A stretch of 64,000 nt of DNA from positions 1 through 64,000 of the forward strand of contig JBBBWG010023668.1 of assembly GCA_037176905.1 (NCBI GenBank), read 5' to 3'. This document shows positions 30,771 through 44,059 of the stretch, piece after piece. Numbering within the stretch: the stretch's first letter is position 1; every line of letters begins with the position of its first letter. Source of the stretch: Azolla pinnata. Lineage: Eukaryota; Streptophyta; Polypodiopsida; Salviniales; Salviniaceae. The notes under the pieces are model-generated. The model saw nothing but the letters and a program-made list of their open reading frames with translations. It was not told the origin of the DNA and ran no database searches. A program made the translations under genes and the position numbers.

Positions 30771-31962
30771 AATTCTTTGGCAAAAATCGGTCTATGAAGG
30801 TTTATTTCTGCAAGTTTGTACTATATACACACTTTTTTGAAGTTCCTCTCCAGATTTCTTCCCGCGTCCCTTTGGAAATATAAGTTATGAAGCTTTTGTA
30901 TGAGGCCTCAGGTTTCTCTAGATATGTTGAAAGTTGTTGGCAATAATGTTCTCATCTTGAAAGATCACGGCATTGCTATCAATTGCAATTGTACGTAAGT
31001 TGATTATATTATACAGGGAAACGGTCTCATATTTTCCTGTATTTGTGATGAAATGCAGTTGGCAATGAGTTCTGGGCATATGTAGCCATACCTCAAGACG
31101 ATGATGTATCTTTATACAAATGAAGTTTAAACCATGATGTAATTTGATTCAAACTGCAAATGCAGTGCTGGTTCTGGTTTTCTGGGTGAAGGAATGGTGA
31201 AATTTCAGTTTTAGGCAAACAGCGGATACAGTTCGGGTAAATTGCTGGTAAATAAACCTCTGCCTATTCTGAATGCTACAAAGCAAGAAAACCGGAGAAC
31301 ACATTCCGGATCATGTTCTGAATGCTACAACACAAAAGTAATTTGTCTACCTTCGGTGTACTCTAAGACACACACTACTTTATTGTGGTCTATAGACATA
31401 CATCTCCCATTCTTGATGACAGTAGCACTTTAACAGTAGCCAATTGAGCAATGCAATTGCAATATCAAGGGAATATGTCGAGTGATATATACAGGTGTCC
31501 ATACTTTGATGCTTACGGAACAATTTTTATGTGAAGGGCATTCTGGAACAATACTCCGTAGCATCTAATTTTTGTCTCTGAATTTATATCCTTCTTTGAT
31601 GAATTCCAAAATTCTCTGATAAATCCAGTAATTAGATCATGTCAAAACGCCCTTCTGAGCCGCCCATGTTGCAAGCCCTTCAAATGGACACAATTCTTTA
31701 TCTCATTCATAATTAAGAAATTGTTAAACTTATACATACACTCTCGTTTAGGCTTTTGTATGGCCCATAGATGAAATTCAGATCATTGCGGAGTTGCTAA
31801 GATTCTGCAGACGATCGAAAAAAATAAATTTCATAGATGAAATACACATCATTGCAGAGTTGATTTACTTTGCTAAGATTCTGCAAATGATTGAAATAAT
31901 CGAAATAAGTAAAAGTTAAGGAGCGGATTGTGCGTTTAGTTCAATGGATACTCGAATCCCGA
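30771..31962. other. Convergent 3' intergenic region (VPS4/Der)
   Basis: Contains both 3' UTRs and AT-rich spacer, plus one ~66-bp duplication (31771-31836 and 31837-31903, sharing CATAGATGAAAT, ATCATTGC and GCTAAGATTCTGCA). No gene seen. Confidence 0.6.
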
Positions 31963-34900
31963 TTAAGTCGATGCCATCCCTACAGCTCCTTTTTTAGAGC
32001 CTTCTTTGGAGCCATCGTACTCTGTTTTCTTCTTGCTCCGCCAGAGCAGACGTATTGGTGTACCACGATATCCCACATTGGCCCGTAACTGCTTCTCCAT
32101 GTAACGCCGGTATACGTCTGAGAAAAGCTTCGATTCATTCACAAAAAACACAAACGTTGGAGGCCGTACTGCAGCCTGTGAACAATAACAACCACATTAG
32201 GTGTTAGATTTTTGCCCCTCTAACTCAAAAAACATGTATCAATCAAGGAAATCCGTAGCATTTTAGTGCGAAGATTTGGAGCTTAGCTCCATTACCTTCA
32301 ACCAGAACAGAATTCAAACACATTCGTCATACGTACACTTACCGCTTCTAGGGTTCACATCTCCTAACAATCTTTTGTATTTGCTACACGATCTAATGGA
32401 ACATAACAATACAATACTCCTACCCATTGCTCGGATGTTGTTAGGGCAAGGCTTCCCCACTTCATGATGCCTAAACTATTTGACTTCACCTTGGTTCACT
32501 CTAAGACCATGTTTCACATAACTGTTCCTTCTGAGCAAAACTACTTCAATGCTGTGCTGACTTTACCTCGGTTCACTTTCCCAAAGAGCATTTTTTTTTC
32601 CTTCCATCGTTACAATGTCATATGTTGTATTCACAAAAATTTCAACAGAACCAACCATTTACAAACCTGTGTACAATAGTACAGGCGACCTTTCTTGCCA
32701 CCCCTTGTTCTTGGTGGAGGGTTTAATGCCATTGCTTCTTGTACAACTTGGTTCAAGATGGCTGTGCTCAACCTCCTAGACCTTTCTTTGTCCACTTCAA
32801 TGGCTGCATCTAGTATTCTATTAAATTTAGACCACAAAAATAAGTGAATGAGAGAATAGCGATGACATGCTTTTTGTAATAAATATCAAAATGCACTTTT
32901 ACTTTGTCACCCTTTGGCCAGCTAACGCTGATGTGTAAACGATAGGGGCCCAATCAAGCACTCGCAGTTTTTCTCGGACTTCTTCCTCATAGAGTAGTGT
33001 TGTCTTATTGTCTTTATCTGGTACAGTATCCCATTTGTTTACTACAATGACACAACCCTTTCCCTCATTTTCAATTCTCTCTGCAAGCTTCCAATCCTAC
33101 ACAGATACAACAATGATTATTTCTTGTCACTAATCACAAACTAAAACAGCAGGTCTAATTTTTTCTGGAAACCCAACCATATAACATTGAGCATTAGGGC
33201 TGTCACCCGTCAGTTTCCTTGAGGGTGATTATAATCACTATACATTTCTATACTGTACCCAACATCAATTACCATGCTAGATAAGGATGCATCTTATCAG
33301 CGCTATTAACAATAGCAGTGAAAACCAAATTGGTAGCCTGAGAGGATAGGAAGCGGGTAAAATAAACTGTTGCCCTATATAACCATGAATTAATATCCAG
33401 AGCAATTTTGCCTAATGTGCAGTGAAAGTGTTCTCCTACTCTTTTTTCCAAAAGTAGCATTTACTTGTATTACTTTGTCATAACACGTATGGTAAGTCAA
33501 CCAAGATGTTTAGAACAATATGCATACTGGGCTGCATGACCTGCCTATGAAAAATAAATGAGACTTAAGATACAATCCTGCTAAAATCCAATACACTTTC
33601 CTCCTTCAAGAGATGAAAGATAAGAAACCATCCACTTTCCATGTGTGTGGCATATACTTCATTGAACACAAAGGAGTAAAAAATGCTTTAGCAACGAACT
33701 GATGCATGTACCTGCTCAGTAACACATGCCATAGCATCAATCACTAGGGCTACAACATCAGCTCGCCGAATTGCTCGAAATGCACGATTCACAGATAGCT
33801 CTTCTGTTTTGCTTCCAGATGCAGCCACAGCTGCTCTCCTTCGTATTCCAGCAGTATCTATCAACCGATACATCTGAGCATGCACAAATATAAGCGAGAT
33901 TTCAATATCCAGAATATGGAATTCTCATATTCACTGAAAATACATTAAAATAACACTGAGAAATCTGCAGAGGATATACAGAGGACTTAAATTCCCTTCA
34001 TTCCTTATAACTTTGAATTATGTACTCATTTTATTTACAAGCAATTGACAAACCTTCTTAATTCTAAATTTATGACCAGCTATGCGTTTCCACCTTAGAT
34101 ACAGCTATGCAACATTGAAATTCTTGGGCACGAAGTGAGGAAAGCATCATGTGTGCAAGAATGGTCTTTAACTACGATTGCAGCAATGTTATTTTGTAAT
34201 CTAATCTGCTAGTTGGGCCATCTGATCAGCAAAATGGGCATGTGACCAAATATAGGACTAGCAGTACATTTTCTAGAGTAGCCCTGCTTAATAGATAACT
34301 ACAAACCATATCATACGTAATAGTAGTAGTAGTAGTAATTCTAGGTGAGTTCTCGCATTCACTTGTTTTGAGATCATATACATACATGAGTGAAGTTCAC
34401 AAAACAGTTCTATAAAAGAGTTCACAAAACAGTTTTATACTGTTTTGTGAACTCTTTTAAAAGAGTTCACAAAGTTCATGCATCTAATTTTTTTTAATGC
34501 CAAATAAGCAAATCAAAATACAGGAAGGATCAACAAACATATATTATACCTTTCCATCTGGGCCTGTGATCTCTGTGTCAATAGCATCTCTCGTGGTCCC
34601 ACTTACTGGACTGACAATTGATCTTTCTTTACCTGCTAATGAATTCAGGATGCTACTCTTTCCAACATTAGGTTTTCCAATTATCGCTATAGAAGGAATC
34701 CTATTCTCTTCATCTTCAATAGTTTGTTCTTCAACCTAAACCAGTAACAAAAACAGAGGTAGATCCATCACGCCAATGCTCTCATACCCATTGATTTTAA
34801 GGAGAATTGACTCTTGAGTTCTATACCACTATGTGCATGAACGCTCCAGGGATTATTTATCCAACTACTAACACAATTTGAGTGTTAAATACAGACACTA

Positions 34901-37900
34901 GATATTGAAGCCTACCCTCAAAGAGGATCTGATTGTTACCAATGACGATTAGAGCAAATAAGTGTTATTGTCTGTCATTACTGATATTGTCAATACATCT
35001 ATTAGTAAATAAATGCATCAACTATCTAATATTTATAGCACAAAAACAGGGCTAATATTAACAGTCCATAAAATTTCTGAAGGAAATTGCAAGTATGAAC
35101 CAAAGAAGCATGCCAAATCCTATTTTTATAGGGTTCATCTAGAAAAAAGAAATCAGACTGGTTTCCAAATAATACAATTAAAATAAACTACTGTAAATTA
35201 AGAACCCACTAAAGAGTCATCATAAGAAACTAGCACATAATTGCTGATCATGTGATTGTGAATTCTTAATGGATGCCAATGGAACGACACTTGGTCAACA
35301 AAAGGTTCACCATATACGTGGAATATATAACCTAATGAAGCCTCGTACAAGACAATAGAATTCTCAATACAAATCTTCAACCTACCGTTTCTTAAGTACC
35401 TAGATAATCACATGCTCAAGAAACATGACCAAGACCTTTCTTATTTTCTGTAGTGTTGCTTCTGCTTTCTTGGCTTGCGAGTTGCAGAACATAATTTGGT
35501 ATTTAAATTTAGAACTATTGTTGCCTAGCCTAAAGATTTTAGAGAAAATGGTTTGAAAATGATTTGTTCCACCTATTGTAATAGGTCTGAAACATTGAAC
35601 AGCAATATTAACCTTTTGTTTTGAAGAAAGGAACGATAATCCTCACGATATCATCACAAAATTTAAGCAAATGGCAATCAATTAACTACCTTAAAGGAAG
35701 CTAATCCAGCGCACACACTATCAAGCAGGTCACCTGTGCCCGTCCCTGATATGGCTGATACAGGTAGTGGTTCAAGCCTGAACAGAAACATAGAAAAGCG
35801 TTCATGATCAACAGTTCTTGAAACATGCAATATTTGTTGGGATATCCAGACCAGCCCTTTCTTGATTATACAATAATTTTGATAGGGGAAACCACATTCA
35901 TTCCTCTTCATGAAAACCCAAGGGAATATTCAAAGATACTTGAATTTATGGCAATGCTGAATGAATCCAATCAAAAACCTATAGAAGTGCATGCATCGCA
36001 ACTGCTTTTAAAATGATAGCATTTTCCAACCTTAGAACCATGTATCCTTACAAACAATACTCCAATGTACCCCCATAAGAATACAATCTCTCAGGGTGTC
36101 ATAAACTCTATTTACACCACTGCAAAGATTATCAATATGATTAATACTATTTCCAGGATTTTCAACAAAGTTACGAACTTTACATTTTCTTCCTGATGTG
36201 AAGCGATTTCTGGTAACATACACTGAGTTGATACAAATGCATCATGATTCACTGACATCGCTGTTTACATTCCTCAAGGACAGGAAATTCACAAATCACT
36301 TTCCAACATCAGAGACATTACACTGGTTTCATTAATTTCGAATATTCTTCGAGAAACTGAACAAGAACAAAACTGTAATACCATAAAATTATAATCTTTA
36401 GGCCTCTTATCAATGCTTGCCTGGCTAAACTGGGTCATTATGTTTTTGAGCCATTAGTTTTTGTTCTTATCAAGTTGCAAACTAATCCATGCATACGATC
36501 TACAGAGCATTTCTGTTGGTAAGATAGACTGAATAATTTAAAAATATTATCAATTCTAGATGCATCAAAAGAACATGTTCAAAACTTTTCACCATCAAAT
36601 AAACCAGAAAGTTACTGACCCCAAAGACCAAAATTCTGTAGCTTGCTGAAAACCCTTCGTAGGAGATTCACACTTGTTTACAGCTAGTATTATTGTTTTT
36701 TCTGAATGTTTCTTGCGTAACCAATTGGCAATATCTTGATCGGCAGCAGTAACTCCTGCCTACAAAAAACCAACCTATATCAAGAAAATATAGTGAACAA
36801 CAAAAAAAAAACTGAATATAAAAGGATTTCACAAACTCCAAATGTATTTTCTTCTACTCATATCTAAATGATGTGAACTGCGGTGAATAACTTGAGATAT
36901 AAATGATAGCATGATGGGCTTGTCTAAGCGAAAGTATGGCAGTTCTAATGCTTTCTTTATAGAGAAAAGAAGCATATGGCTGAGGCAATGTAAAGGTCTA
37001 TGAGATGATTTCAGATTATGAATGTCTGAATAGTTGGATGTGTTGATGGCAGAAAGTGTTGTTTGCAAGCTTGAGATGGAGACATTGACAGAAATGAGAA
37101 ACGAATACATCTTGTGTAAGTGTGCCCATTTTTTCAAACATTATGCGGAAGATTAAGTGTCTAAACTAAGCATAAATCACCAAACAATTCTTATAACAAA
37201 CTCGAATTCAGATATTTTTGAGCTTGCAATCAAGCTTCTTTTCAACTCTCACAAAAGATGAATACTTTGTAGGTTTTCCATGCCAGTCACATCAGTTATG
37301 ATACAGATTGACTACTTTCAACAGACATCAAACTTGAACATTGTTGGATCGGGGTTCAGATCTTAGAAGTGATGATTTATACCTGACCATCTACAACAAA
37401 GATGATAGCCTGTGCATCTTCAAGTGCAAGTGCAGCCTGTTTTTCTATCATGGCAGGTAAACCTGCTTGCTTTGCTTCTTGTACAGCTCGACTCAGAGCA
37501 CTCTCCCCACCACTAGTTGTTATTGCTATTCCATCAGCAAGAGAATCGGACTTAGGAACTGTAAGGACACCCCCAGTATCAATCAGCATGAATTCCTGAA
37601 GACCCCAGAAAGCTCTTGCATACAGTCGGTCCCTCGTTACACCCGGTTCATCATGAACTATAGCAAGGTCTCCCTGATAGCATACAGCATGGAAATTATA
37701 CTTCTATACATGTGAAAATTTATCATGAGAAAATTATTTTCTTACACCAGCAAGACGGTTGAAAAGTGCAGACTTCCCAACATTAGGTCGTCCAACAATA
37801 GCCACTTTTGGAAGCAAACTATCAGGTATCTGCATCACCACCAATTTCTTACTGTTTACAACCACATACCGTCCTTGAAACAGCCTTTAACAAATCATTA

Positions 37901-39077
37901 AACAAACGATTCATTAAGATAAGAATTGGCCGGTATTCGTTCTTTATTAAACTGTTTAATGAACCAAGAATTTTCCTGAGAGCTTAAAAGGATTAGATGT
38001 TGGAGGTTTAAACCATGAACAGTTGCCACAAGGGAAATTTCATATAGTTGATATATCCATGAGAACCTTGCTTCTAACATGAAATTCTCCTTGCAAGCAC
38101 TTAAGTCATACTATGCCTCATCGTCATTACTTCCCATTCTGCACATGTGTAATTTTGGATCACCAAACAAGCTGATTATCTGCATTTTTATTCATGGAAT
38201 TACAGCCAGAAGTTATAAATACAACCATGGTACCTTACAGTTAACAAAAGGAGGGAGTAGATGAACGCTCTCCAACTGATATGGAAGTACTAGAAAAGTA
38301 ATAAGATACCATGCCTCAACATCACTATTCCTCATTCTCTACATGTGTCAGTGTGAATAAATCATGATCAGGTGATGGTTTGTATAACCAAGGTGAAACT
38401 ATAGAAGTGCCCAAAGATCATAAAGAAATAGTCAAGGAAGATGGAACTGAAATCAATGGGAAGATGTTCAACTTGTTTGATTCATTATTGCCGAATCCTG
38501 AATGAAAATCCAACCTGATAGGCCCAGAAAGATTCATCCTGGTTATCAACATTTTTCAAGGAAGCTTGTATTGTGGGAGACTAAGGATAAGCAGCCCGAT
38601 TATCATGATGTACAATATTGAAACATAATCAAAACCCAATTATAACTATGTGGATGGTGAAAGAATAGAAAGTACAGTTCAATATCTAATCAATCATGTA
38701 TGTAAAATACAGTAGAGCTGTTAGAACCCCACATTGTGCTGGATAAAAAGAACACAAAAAAATCCTAATTGACAATATTTAGAAGACAAAAATGTAGTTT
38801 GGAATACCTCAGAAAGATCCTTGGGAGCAGAACGAGATTCAAGGTCAGCGATGTCAAAGGCTGACATGATATCATCGCTTACATCCAAAAATGAGCTCGA
38901 TGAAGAATCCTGTTTTTCACTAACTCTAGCTTGTGTGACAGTAGAGCAGCCACGCCTCAGATTTTGACAGAAGACCCCAACTTTCACATGTCCAAGTGAT
39001 AAAGGGGATGCAAATGAAGAAGACGATAATGATGATGATGATGGAGTAGTAGGAAACATGCAAACGCTTGAAGCCAT
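31963..39077 (-). CDS. DER: Chloroplast double-GTPase Der (EngA), ribosome assembly
   Basis: Der has two tandem GTPase domains and a KH-like C-terminus and assists large-subunit rRNA maturation; plant homologues are plastid proteins. Exons: 39077-38808, 37829-37746, 37673-37383, 36759-36620, 35777-35690, 34735-34550, 33873-33712, 33096-32911, ~32817-32667, 32175-31963. The ATG at 39077 opens a Ser-rich transit peptide. First G domain: GRPNVGKS (103-110), [18 protein letters not shown]. Second: GKPNVGKS (311-318), [22 protein letters not shown]. The KH-like end has [14 protein letters not shown] and [13 protein letters not shown]. One oddity: at exon 8/9 the only GT donor (AAAGG|GTGAC) leaves phase 0, while the only nearby AG acceptor (TTTAATAG) needs phase 2. 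Either splicing is non-canonical, a base is wrong, or the junction is damaged. All other junctions fit. Confidence 0.93.
34414..34458. repeat. 20-bp perfect hairpin in Der intron 6
   Basis: Arms 34414-34433 and 34439-34458 (core GAGTTCACAAAACAGT) pair perfectly around a 5-nt loop. A third and fourth partial copy of GTTCACAAA flank it. It looks like a small foldback sequence. Confidence 0.88.
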
Positions 39078-40389
39078 GGATGCCAATTACTGGGGTAGCA
39101 ATTGTTTAAAAGGTGAGATGAAATTGCCTGCCTTGCATAGCTTCTTTTCCACTTTTTCTCTCTGCTGCAAGTATTATGTTCTGCAACAGCCTCTCCCAGG
39201 TGTGCTTCGGAGGCTTCAGCTTCACAAAGCAAGATATTAACATGAAATAAATGTATGAAACAAATGGACCCTTCAGAAACATTAATGGAGTCAATTTTCA
39301 TCAACAGCGTCATGTTTACAGAATTTACTCGATACCACTCTGATTCACGTTTATTAAAGCATTCCACGTACCATTGCAAGTTCCCCTACAGACACTAATA
39401 TTTCCACTCGGCACTCATGTTTTATCAAATTATTCAACTACAAATTACCAGTAACCTCTCTATGCTGCAGTATGAAGCCATAATATATCAATGGATTCAA
39501 TTAAAAAATTACTGGTAACTTCTCAAGACTCTTAAGTTGTGTCACTTTGAAGTCACAGTTATCAAACTATTCAATGCTGTACAGCATTGATGTGTGATAT
39601 CTCGAAATAGAGTTTAATCAATATAATCCAGTATATAATGAGCAGCTTCAGTTCATGAGGGACTTTTCATGATCCGACGATGATGCATGCTGCATGATAA
39701 TGAGATCAACGGAACAAAAAAGAGCTCAAACGTGACGTCACATGTATGGATGTCGGTCTGTATCCCGACTGATGACTTGTTGAAGCAAAAAAGCTTCTGT
39801 AAATGGGCTGAGAGGGGCTGGAGTACAATCTAGGGGGTGTGTGGTTGAGCCCATGGCGAGGAAGGAACGAGGGTTTCTCTCAGAATTTGTGGCTTATTGA
39901 GAGAGCAATAGAGTTAGCTTATTTCCATGTTTATCTGGTGAGGTAAAGCAGTCATGTTAACTGCATTCTTTGGTGCACATAAGACACATGTGCATATATG
40001 TATGTGTGTGTGTGTGGGGGGGGGCGGTATGCGAGAGCGCATGCATCCAAGTACCCATCTTCAAAAACCTTTGAAATAAGAGTTGTATTCATAACTCTGT
40101 CAGAGTCATTGATGGGTGGGCATAGGAGTAATAACTAGATTATGGATTCACACTAGTATTCTTTGCATAAATACATGGGGCAGGGCTAATAACACATGAT
40201 GAAGAAGAATATGACCAAAGCCAAATATGATTTGCACCTAAAATCTAAAGCAAGAGGTATACTCTTCAGAAACAAAATGGAAAGATGTCTTTTTCCGTTG
40301 ATAGAAAGCAATGAAAAATATAATAGTACAACTCCAATGAGAAAAACCCATTCGATTAAGCTGTTTCATCTGCAGGCTTCATCTTAGGA
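39078..40389. other. Spacer upstream of Der, no gene seen
   Basis: Probably contains the Der 5' UTR and promoter. A (TG)n-(G)n run lies at about 39998-40024. A 5' UTR intron is possible, because CCCCAG precedes the ATG by 15 nt, but this is not provable here. Confidence 0.5.
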
Positions 40390-40865
40390 TGTTCGTTCAT
40401 CCGAGTTATTTCAAATCAGCACTACAAAGAGCATCAAAACTACTTTCAGACCCAAATTTAGATGTCACTGTCCCATAGATTCCTCTCTGAAACATCAAGG
40501 CCCATTCATAATTAGTATGTAAAGCTCCTCGTATACATAGCATACGATCTTTCCGTTGACCCTTTCATATGGTTTCGGAAGTTTTTTCTTGCTCTTCAGC
40601 CCAGAGCTTTTTCACCATGACTCTTGTTTGCTGGTTCATCCAGGTTGATTAAATCAATGCAATGAAGAGCATCAAAACTACTTTTGAACCCCAACTGCAG
40701 GTAGCATCGTCCCACAGAATCCTCTCTAAAACATTAGATGCTCATGCGTCGTTCATATGTAAGCTCATCATATATATAAGATGTGACTTCTCCAAAACCC
40801 TTGTTTACGATTTCAAAACCTCACCTTTCAACCAAACAGCCCATGGCGACGGACAATATACGTGC
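40390..40865. repeat. ~238-bp degenerate direct duplication
   Basis: Two copies share AGAGCATCAAAACTACTTT (40428 and 40666), CCTCTCT-AAACAT, CTCATCATATA-like and CCATGGCGA/CTTCAGCCC stretches at the same relative positions. Copies are about 75-80% alike by eye. Origin unknown. Confidence 0.65.
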
Positions 40866-40924
40866 CCATGACATGAAATAATTCTGGCTCTATGTTATCT
40901 CACAAAAATAGAAATTTATGATGT

Positions 40925-41110
40925 AGCAAACCTGTTCTTACTTGTGCCTCCCAATTGTAATTTGGACTTCACGTCGTTTCACAAAATAGCGGTTTATTAC
41001 GCAGCATCTCCATAGTTGTGCCTCCCAATCGTAATTTGGACTTTATTTCGTTCCACAAAAGCGCGGTTTTTTACGGAGCAAACCCATACTTGTGCGACCC
41101 AATTGCAGGT
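40925..41110. repeat. 74-bp tandem repeat, about 2.6 copies
   Basis: TTGTGCCTCCCAATTGTAAT and following TTTGGACTT recur at 40942, 41016 and (TTGTGCGACCC) 41090, exactly 74 bp apart. Units also share CACAAAA-GCGGTTT and ACGCAGCA. Confidence 0.85.
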
Positions 41111-41743
41111 TCTCTCTCTAAAAATGAAAAATAAACCAATCACGGAATGTGGATAAGGTTTAGGGTTTAGTCAGGGTTTACCTACAGGTTACCAAAAGGC
41201 CGAGCTCGGGCCGAAAGGTCAGGTAAGAAAACTTACAACAACAGGCGTAGGGAGGGAAAAAAAGGGAAATGAGAGCGGCAATCGCTGGTTAAAACAAATA
41301 AGGAGCCGCAGCAGCAACAACAACAACAGCAATCAAGAGATAAACAAGAAATTCGAGGAGGGAAGAAGCAATGGCAGAGAGAATTACCATGAGCACGTAC
41401 AGAAAGCGGGGGAAGATCGGTTCGTCGAAATCGGTGCAAAGCAGCAGAAGCTCAGCAGATGAGACAACAGATCGTTGAGAGAGAAAGAGATACTATTTAT
41501 TTATTTATTTATCGATTTTAAATTCTATTTATTTGTTTGGGAAATTTTCCTAGCATTTCTTCTCTTACTGATCGCTTTGTTTGGTTCATTTGATTCACAA
41601 TCTTCCTACTACTGTTTTGATAGATTGCTTCCCGCTTCCTGTTCGTTGTTTACTGATCGATTCCCTTACTGTATTGGATTAACAGACGTTAGCAATTTCG
41701 AGATCTGATTAATCTGGATTCAAGGTTCAAGGATCCGAATCTG

Positions 41744-41966
41744 AATTAATCGGGTGTTGATTAGCTAATTGGGCGTTAATTTGGAGCGCGGCATAGAAAT
41801 CTAATTAATCGGGTGTTAATTAGCTAATTGGGCGTTAATTTGGAGTGTGGCATAGAAATCTAATTAATCGGGTGTTAATCAGCTAATTGGGCGTTAATTT
41901 GGAGTGCGGCATAGAAATCTAATTAATCGGGTGTTAATCAGCTAATTGGGCGTTAATTTGGAGTAC
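41744..41966. repeat. 59-bp tandem repeat, nearly four copies
   Basis: The unit AATTAATCGGGTGTTAATTA continuing to GCTAATTGGGCGTTAATTTG and ending GGCATAGAAATCT is repeated almost exactly. Copies differ only at a few sites (GCGCGG/GTGTGG, AATTAG/AATCAG). Confidence 0.95.
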
Positions 41967-44059
41967 GATTTCTCATTTTAGCTAGCGTTAAATTGTAATG
42001 AATAAGATTGTAAGGCCTTTTATTTTTGGGTAATTTTCCCTTATCTATCTATTCATATATATATATATATATATATATTGTTTATAAAAATGCCAGCATC
42101 GGGGGCTGAGGAAGTCCCCTAAACCCTAAATCCTAAACCCTAAATCGAGGTGTTGAGAACAATGTGGTGGCAATTAGGGCTCAAATCTGGCCAGTGATTA
42201 GGGCTCTGAACCTAGCCGTGTAATATCAGGGCTCAGAAATTTCGGCAACAATCGGGGCTTCGAGCTGCTTGCATTCTTCTTAAAGGCTCTTCTAAAGTAT
42301 ATAGTTGTGCCAGATGTCTCGAGTGATTCGGTATCTGCTGTGAGCAACTAACAGCTGATGAGGGTGGGTGGGTGATTGTCACTGGGGACTTCAGAGATGG
42401 ATCAGAGTGGAAAAGGATGCCAATTCAGGAATCCACGTGTTCGTTTGCTCGATCAAGAGCGCTCTGGTACGCTCGTGGTTTTGAGCTCGACTCCAACGTG
42501 GTGTAGTTAGAATCAAGATATGCGTGGAACTTTTCTAGATCGTCGAATAATGCATTAGATTAACTTTTACCTAACACAAGGTTTTGTGTTTCCGTTTCCG
42601 ATCTAAACGGAGACATGGTTAACATCGCTAACAGCAAGCACTATCGGTCAGACTTGTCGACTACTTCAGCAAGCACTATCGGTCAGACTTGTCGACTACT
42701 TCAGCGACAGGACCTCTATAGAGGGCTACCAACAAAGGCTGCCGACTCTTCGCCAGCGGAAAGCTGTTTGAAAACCTCGATCAATGTATGCATCGGAAAT
42801 AATATCATCGAAACGGGGTCAGTCGAGAGAAAGAAAGAAAGAAAGATATATTAACATCTTCTTAGGCCAATACTGGCCCATGAGACAAAACGTACAATAA
42901 TGTCTGTATATCCACTCATTTACGAGAGACAGAGACAGAGACAGAGAGAGAGAGCGAGAACTGCATGCAAAGCTTCTTCTGAGATGGACGATCGAACACG
43001 AATCCACAGCCCCATCGCATTATCCCCCGACCGAACCACCCTGAATCTGAGAATCGAACCTCCTTCCGATTTCAATCGCGAGGGATGCAGCGATGGATAT
43101 ACGTGGCCGAATTGAAGTCCCTGTGCCGAATCACGCCTTCAAAAGTGACGCACCGAAACCAACCATCTGTGGATCTATCTGTAACGTGGTCCACGAGAAT
43201 TCTGAACCGAACCCACCGCCAGCAGGCAAGTTTTGAGCTAGTCTTCGCTCTGCGTTTTTCTAGAGCACGCGCGTTGGTCATGTTCACACTGTCCATCTGA
43301 GCACGCTACAGCTATAAAAACTGGAGATTGGAACACTTGCCTTAGCTTGAGTTAGTTATAACTAGTTTTGCTCGTGTCGTTGCCCATTTGTGAATTTAAG
43401 AGTATTCTTGTGCCCATTGTTCTCTCTGTCTCTCTCTGTCTCTCTCTGTCTCTCTGTCTCTCTCTCTCTCCTCTCACTCTTTCCTTGGTGAAAACACACA
43501 AATACAGTTAAAAAAACACAACTGTAATCTTACAAATTTAACAATGTGTCTACTACCCATAGGTAATGGAACATTTCGAATCACATATATTGAAGTCGAA
43601 AATCCTTCCGCAGAAATAATTTCGACTTGCTTCAGTAAATAAAACGGCCACGGTGATACTCCCTTTCAGCTTCCGGATATATGCTCCGCCTCCTTTGTTT
43701 ACCATCAGCCACAAACGGATTCCACGTATCCCAAGCACGCTGTAATATCCCCAATCTCTCGGAAAGAGCAAGAAACAGTAACTTCCACGTCCGATTTCGG
43801 ATCGATTTGGGCAAACTGTGCAAACGCCCACTATATTCGCGTCTCCAAAAACTTAACCGGCGGTTTTCCTCGGGTCTCGCAACTCCGTCCGTTGCTTCTC
43901 TGTCATTCTAACAGCGCACCTTCTTCGCCAGCATACGGACGTACGCGGGCGGGATCGATCGTACAATACGCGTGCGTACGATAGCAGCATCACGCAAATG
44001 TGTTTATGGGGTATGTACGTGATCGTGGCAAAATACATAAAAAACAAAATTAAAAAATC
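41967..44059. other. Gene-poor spacer with microsatellites
   Basis: Contains (TA)n at ~42054-42078, a telo-box cluster (CTAAACCCTAAATCCTAAACC) at ~42118-42146, GAGACA repeats at ~42918-42956 and TCTCTCTG repeats at ~43423-43470. No protein homology recognised. Confidence 0.6.
42632..42701. repeat. Perfect 35-bp tandem duplication
   Basis: The unit CAGCAAGCACTATCGGTCAG continuing ACTTGTCGACTACTT occurs twice head to tail without a mismatch (42632-42666, 42667-42701). This points to a recent slippage event. Confidence 0.95.

Noticed and set aside
31921-31970. tRNA-like stretch (TAGTTCAATGGAT, ACTCGAATCCC)
   Set aside because: The arms do not pair into a cloverleaf, and the segment overlaps the 3' end of Der.
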